Shown piece by piece: positions 63,501 to 64,000 of a stretch of DNA of 64,000 nucleotides. Source of the DNA: Nocardioides conyzicola. GTDB lineage: Bacteria > Actinomycetota > Actinomycetes > Propionibacteriales > Nocardioidaceae. The stretch spans positions 466,133-530,132 of the forward strand of contig NZ_BAABKM010000002.1 of NCBI RefSeq assembly GCF_039543825.1, in the 5' to 3' direction. The notes under the pieces are model-generated. The model saw nothing but the letters and a program-made list of their open reading frames with translations, was not told the origin of the DNA and did no database searches. The position numbers and the translations under genes are program-made. The number at the start of each line of letters is the position of its first letter. Position 1 is the stretch's first letter.

Positions 63501-64000
63501 TCGATTCATCAATCGATCCGATTCCTTGCCGAACTTCCGGCGAATCTGCTTCACCATCGCCTCATTGAAGCGGACTGGTATATCGATGAACAGGTCGGCC
63601 AGAGAATTCGATAGGCTGACCTGCTTGAATTTGACCTTGGAATCGATGCTGTATTGTTCGCCAACGAACGCCCTGATGGCGCGCATCTGGCGGTCGCGTT
63701 GCGGGCCAAGCATTGTTGCCAATGCGAGTTCGATGCCATCCTGGCCCGTCAACAGTTCTGGGAACTTGAATCGCAGGCTCTGAGGCGACCGGTCTGTGCG
63801 ACGGTCGAGGTCGTCCCGCCACAGGCAGATGGCGGGACACTGAACGTTGTCAGTGAGCCACTGTTGGACTCGATCGATCCGGCCGACCCCGTCGTGGGCA
63901 GTCCCTCGAGCATTCGTCACCATGACGTAGCGCTTCGCGCCAGCCTCAACTAGGCGCTTGATCTTCGGAAGTTCCTTTTCCAGGGCCTCGATCATCCAAT
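60504..64000 (-). CDS. NACHT-type STAND NTPase, putative anti-phage defence protein (N-terminus off the right edge)
   Basis: At least 1163 residues visible; the frame is still open at the edge. Positions are counted from the first visible Met. The NACHT domain is near 213-375: Walker A GAPGQGKST (217-225), Walker B LIFLDGLDE with the double-acid DGLDEV (about 315-322), and sensor VVVTSRP (352-358). A winged-helix region and LYEFEVQPLREFFCARHL near 565 follow, as in other NACHT proteins. A ~580-residue helical C-terminus is the likely sensor. Residues 1-65 (RYVMVTNARGTAHDGVGRIDR, then CLWRDDLDRR) resemble the end of an Mrr/PD-(D/E)XK-like nuclease domain whose catalytic half would lie outside the window. 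GC is far lower than its surroundings. Confidence 0.8.
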   Translation of the reverse strand, partial: WMIEALEKELPKIKRLVEAGAKRYVMVTNARGTAHDGVGRIDRVQQWLTDNVQCPAICLWRDDLDRRTDRSPQSLRFKFPELLTGQDGIELALATMLGPQRDRQMRAIRAFVGEQYSIDSKVKFKQVSLSNSLADLFIDIPVRFNEAMVKQIRRKFGKESDRLMNRLMRHMRAVPDEVFHVSGGNAIGEFRYRTNMGAAEFLLSDIAQGEISRIVLEGAPGQGKSTLAQFVCQVHRAAFLGMGEFSSSIPTKYVQSGFRLPFKVDLRDLAAFIGSDTDDSSSLDEFLSDLVHKQSGKQTFSVDDLLDVLGSSPALIFLDGLDEVADLEQRRALVAVVERSILRYEHMGLDVQVVVTSRPSIFGRKANFDESGFVTIDLASIDKSLVLDYSNKWVKARTLDARESAEVLGILKDKMELPHIVELTRNAMQLTILLSLIHQVGYSLPDQRTDLYRRYLELFLIRESEKDVAVKKHQAVLVEFIQHLAWVLQSQAESAGSRGSISKEDLQEMAREYLVEAKQPEELADDLFGGGLERIFVLVQRVSGLYEFEVQPLREFFCARHLYETSPVGTYRYQKPKGDRAQRFEALAANPFWLNVTRFYAGSYEPGEIGSLVLSLRDLIGDSDPARSLHGREVSFALLSDWVFANKKSWQDELIQAACDEAGLHLLVRQVYGESEPLALDEDCGRDTLRDLIFDRLENREIELDSVGYCRLLAANGGNELLDRFLKSLKGTSGRVRTVKFSRMIQSGGAQKLSLSRVLKLVHEDSPSYGNLSERLILVVNHLGHRVAGDEDAAQEVVTHALEGRFIAGLHSFSTLGVFADAMSVFPAGVMTIYLHRDQALMTELSVDLLKFAEPASKVPDFVNLVVSNENPFISQHYTANWDQVAFMGDLVREMFGGECWSAYILALRAAGLRTSISVKDADAMFDDRHSLAQRARYARLKRGSVEWWRSALEDAGEDNRRVLFWSALVLSWTSPSVYEALLSDLEGAVERLDEEAFHRLHAVVQSMRRDAEPRRDRKGYVPPLSSASDRLCWLVVAAFRPPLHEISSEIRKRNFSALTQWKERQEAAAELRKVPPRTASDVIKSNWLKRVRNGQRADYAMPQGVSEHCREIDLSLKLAGRIVSGPGDYPREAVIRAHEIVMGNYDAATLTAVSTSEDWSFQE

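Larger units (their letters stand above)
54222..64000. mobile_element. Integrated element with a large serine recombinase, inserted in cpaF (right end outside window)
   Basis: The left boundary is set by the break in cpaF similarity near 54221; it is accurate to perhaps 20 bases. The integrase gene starts 83 bases inside and points inward. Genes read rightward to 59498, mostly unrecognised. Codon use in the first part is high-GC like the host, but the NACHT gene at 60504-64000 is clearly lower in GC. No structural phage gene, conjugation gene or replication initiator is recognisable in the visible 9.8 kb, so prophage, satellite or integrative plasmid cannot be told apart. Confidence 0.8.

Overview
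The window comes from a high-GC actinobacterial chromosome. The CysO/CysM/Mec cysteine pathway, clpS-DUF2017 divergent from pncB, DUF3039, tmRNA with the tag ANTNRSSFALAA, and many GTG starts with 4-base overlaps fit a Nocardioides-type (Propionibacteriales) genome. The genus is an inference, because no rRNA is present.

Positions 1-54221 are chromosomal. 1-9.9 kb: partial cbiM, bcp, a tRNA, a BASS transporter, rph-rdgB-acyltransferase, an ABC-2 exporter beside a DesK/LuxR two-component pair, a collagen-like secreted protein and an MBL-fold phosphodiesterase candidate. 11-19 kb: the clpS-DUF2017-nudix-marR-MFS-mec-cysO-NYN-cysM run, and pncB-pncA-crotonase for NAD salvage. This block resembles the mycobacterial Rv1330c-Rv1341 neighbourhood with insertions. 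19-34 kb: a secreted 5'-nucleotidase, several divergent regulator/target pairs with visible operators (MarR, Lrp, MarR, TetR), hpd, a helicase and FabG. 34-50 kb: envelope and division genes (M15 and M23 peptidases, transglycosylase, ftsEX), trans-translation (ssrA, smpB), prfB, and signalling proteins of uncommon architecture (CHASE3-HAMP-SpoIIE, REC-HATPase, REC-PAS3-HK). 50-54.2 kb: a Tad/Flp pilus cluster read leftward.

At about 54.22 kb the Tad ATPase gene cpaF is cut by an integrated element. Only its last ~115 codons remain, and a large serine recombinase gene starts 83 bases beyond the break. The element runs past the right edge. It holds a terminator, a 126-bp inverted-repeat region with an AT-rich centre, a rightward run of unrecognised small genes (two with Cys-rich zinc-finger-like motifs), a membrane-anchored protein, and a large leftward NACHT-type STAND NTPase gene. 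That gene is visibly lower in GC than everything around it and is open at the window edge. Its visible N-terminus looks like the tail of an Mrr/PD-(D/E)XK-like nuclease domain. It is the best candidate in the window for an undescribed (anti-phage) defence gene carried as cargo.

All domain calls rest on motifs seen by eye. No database search was possible.
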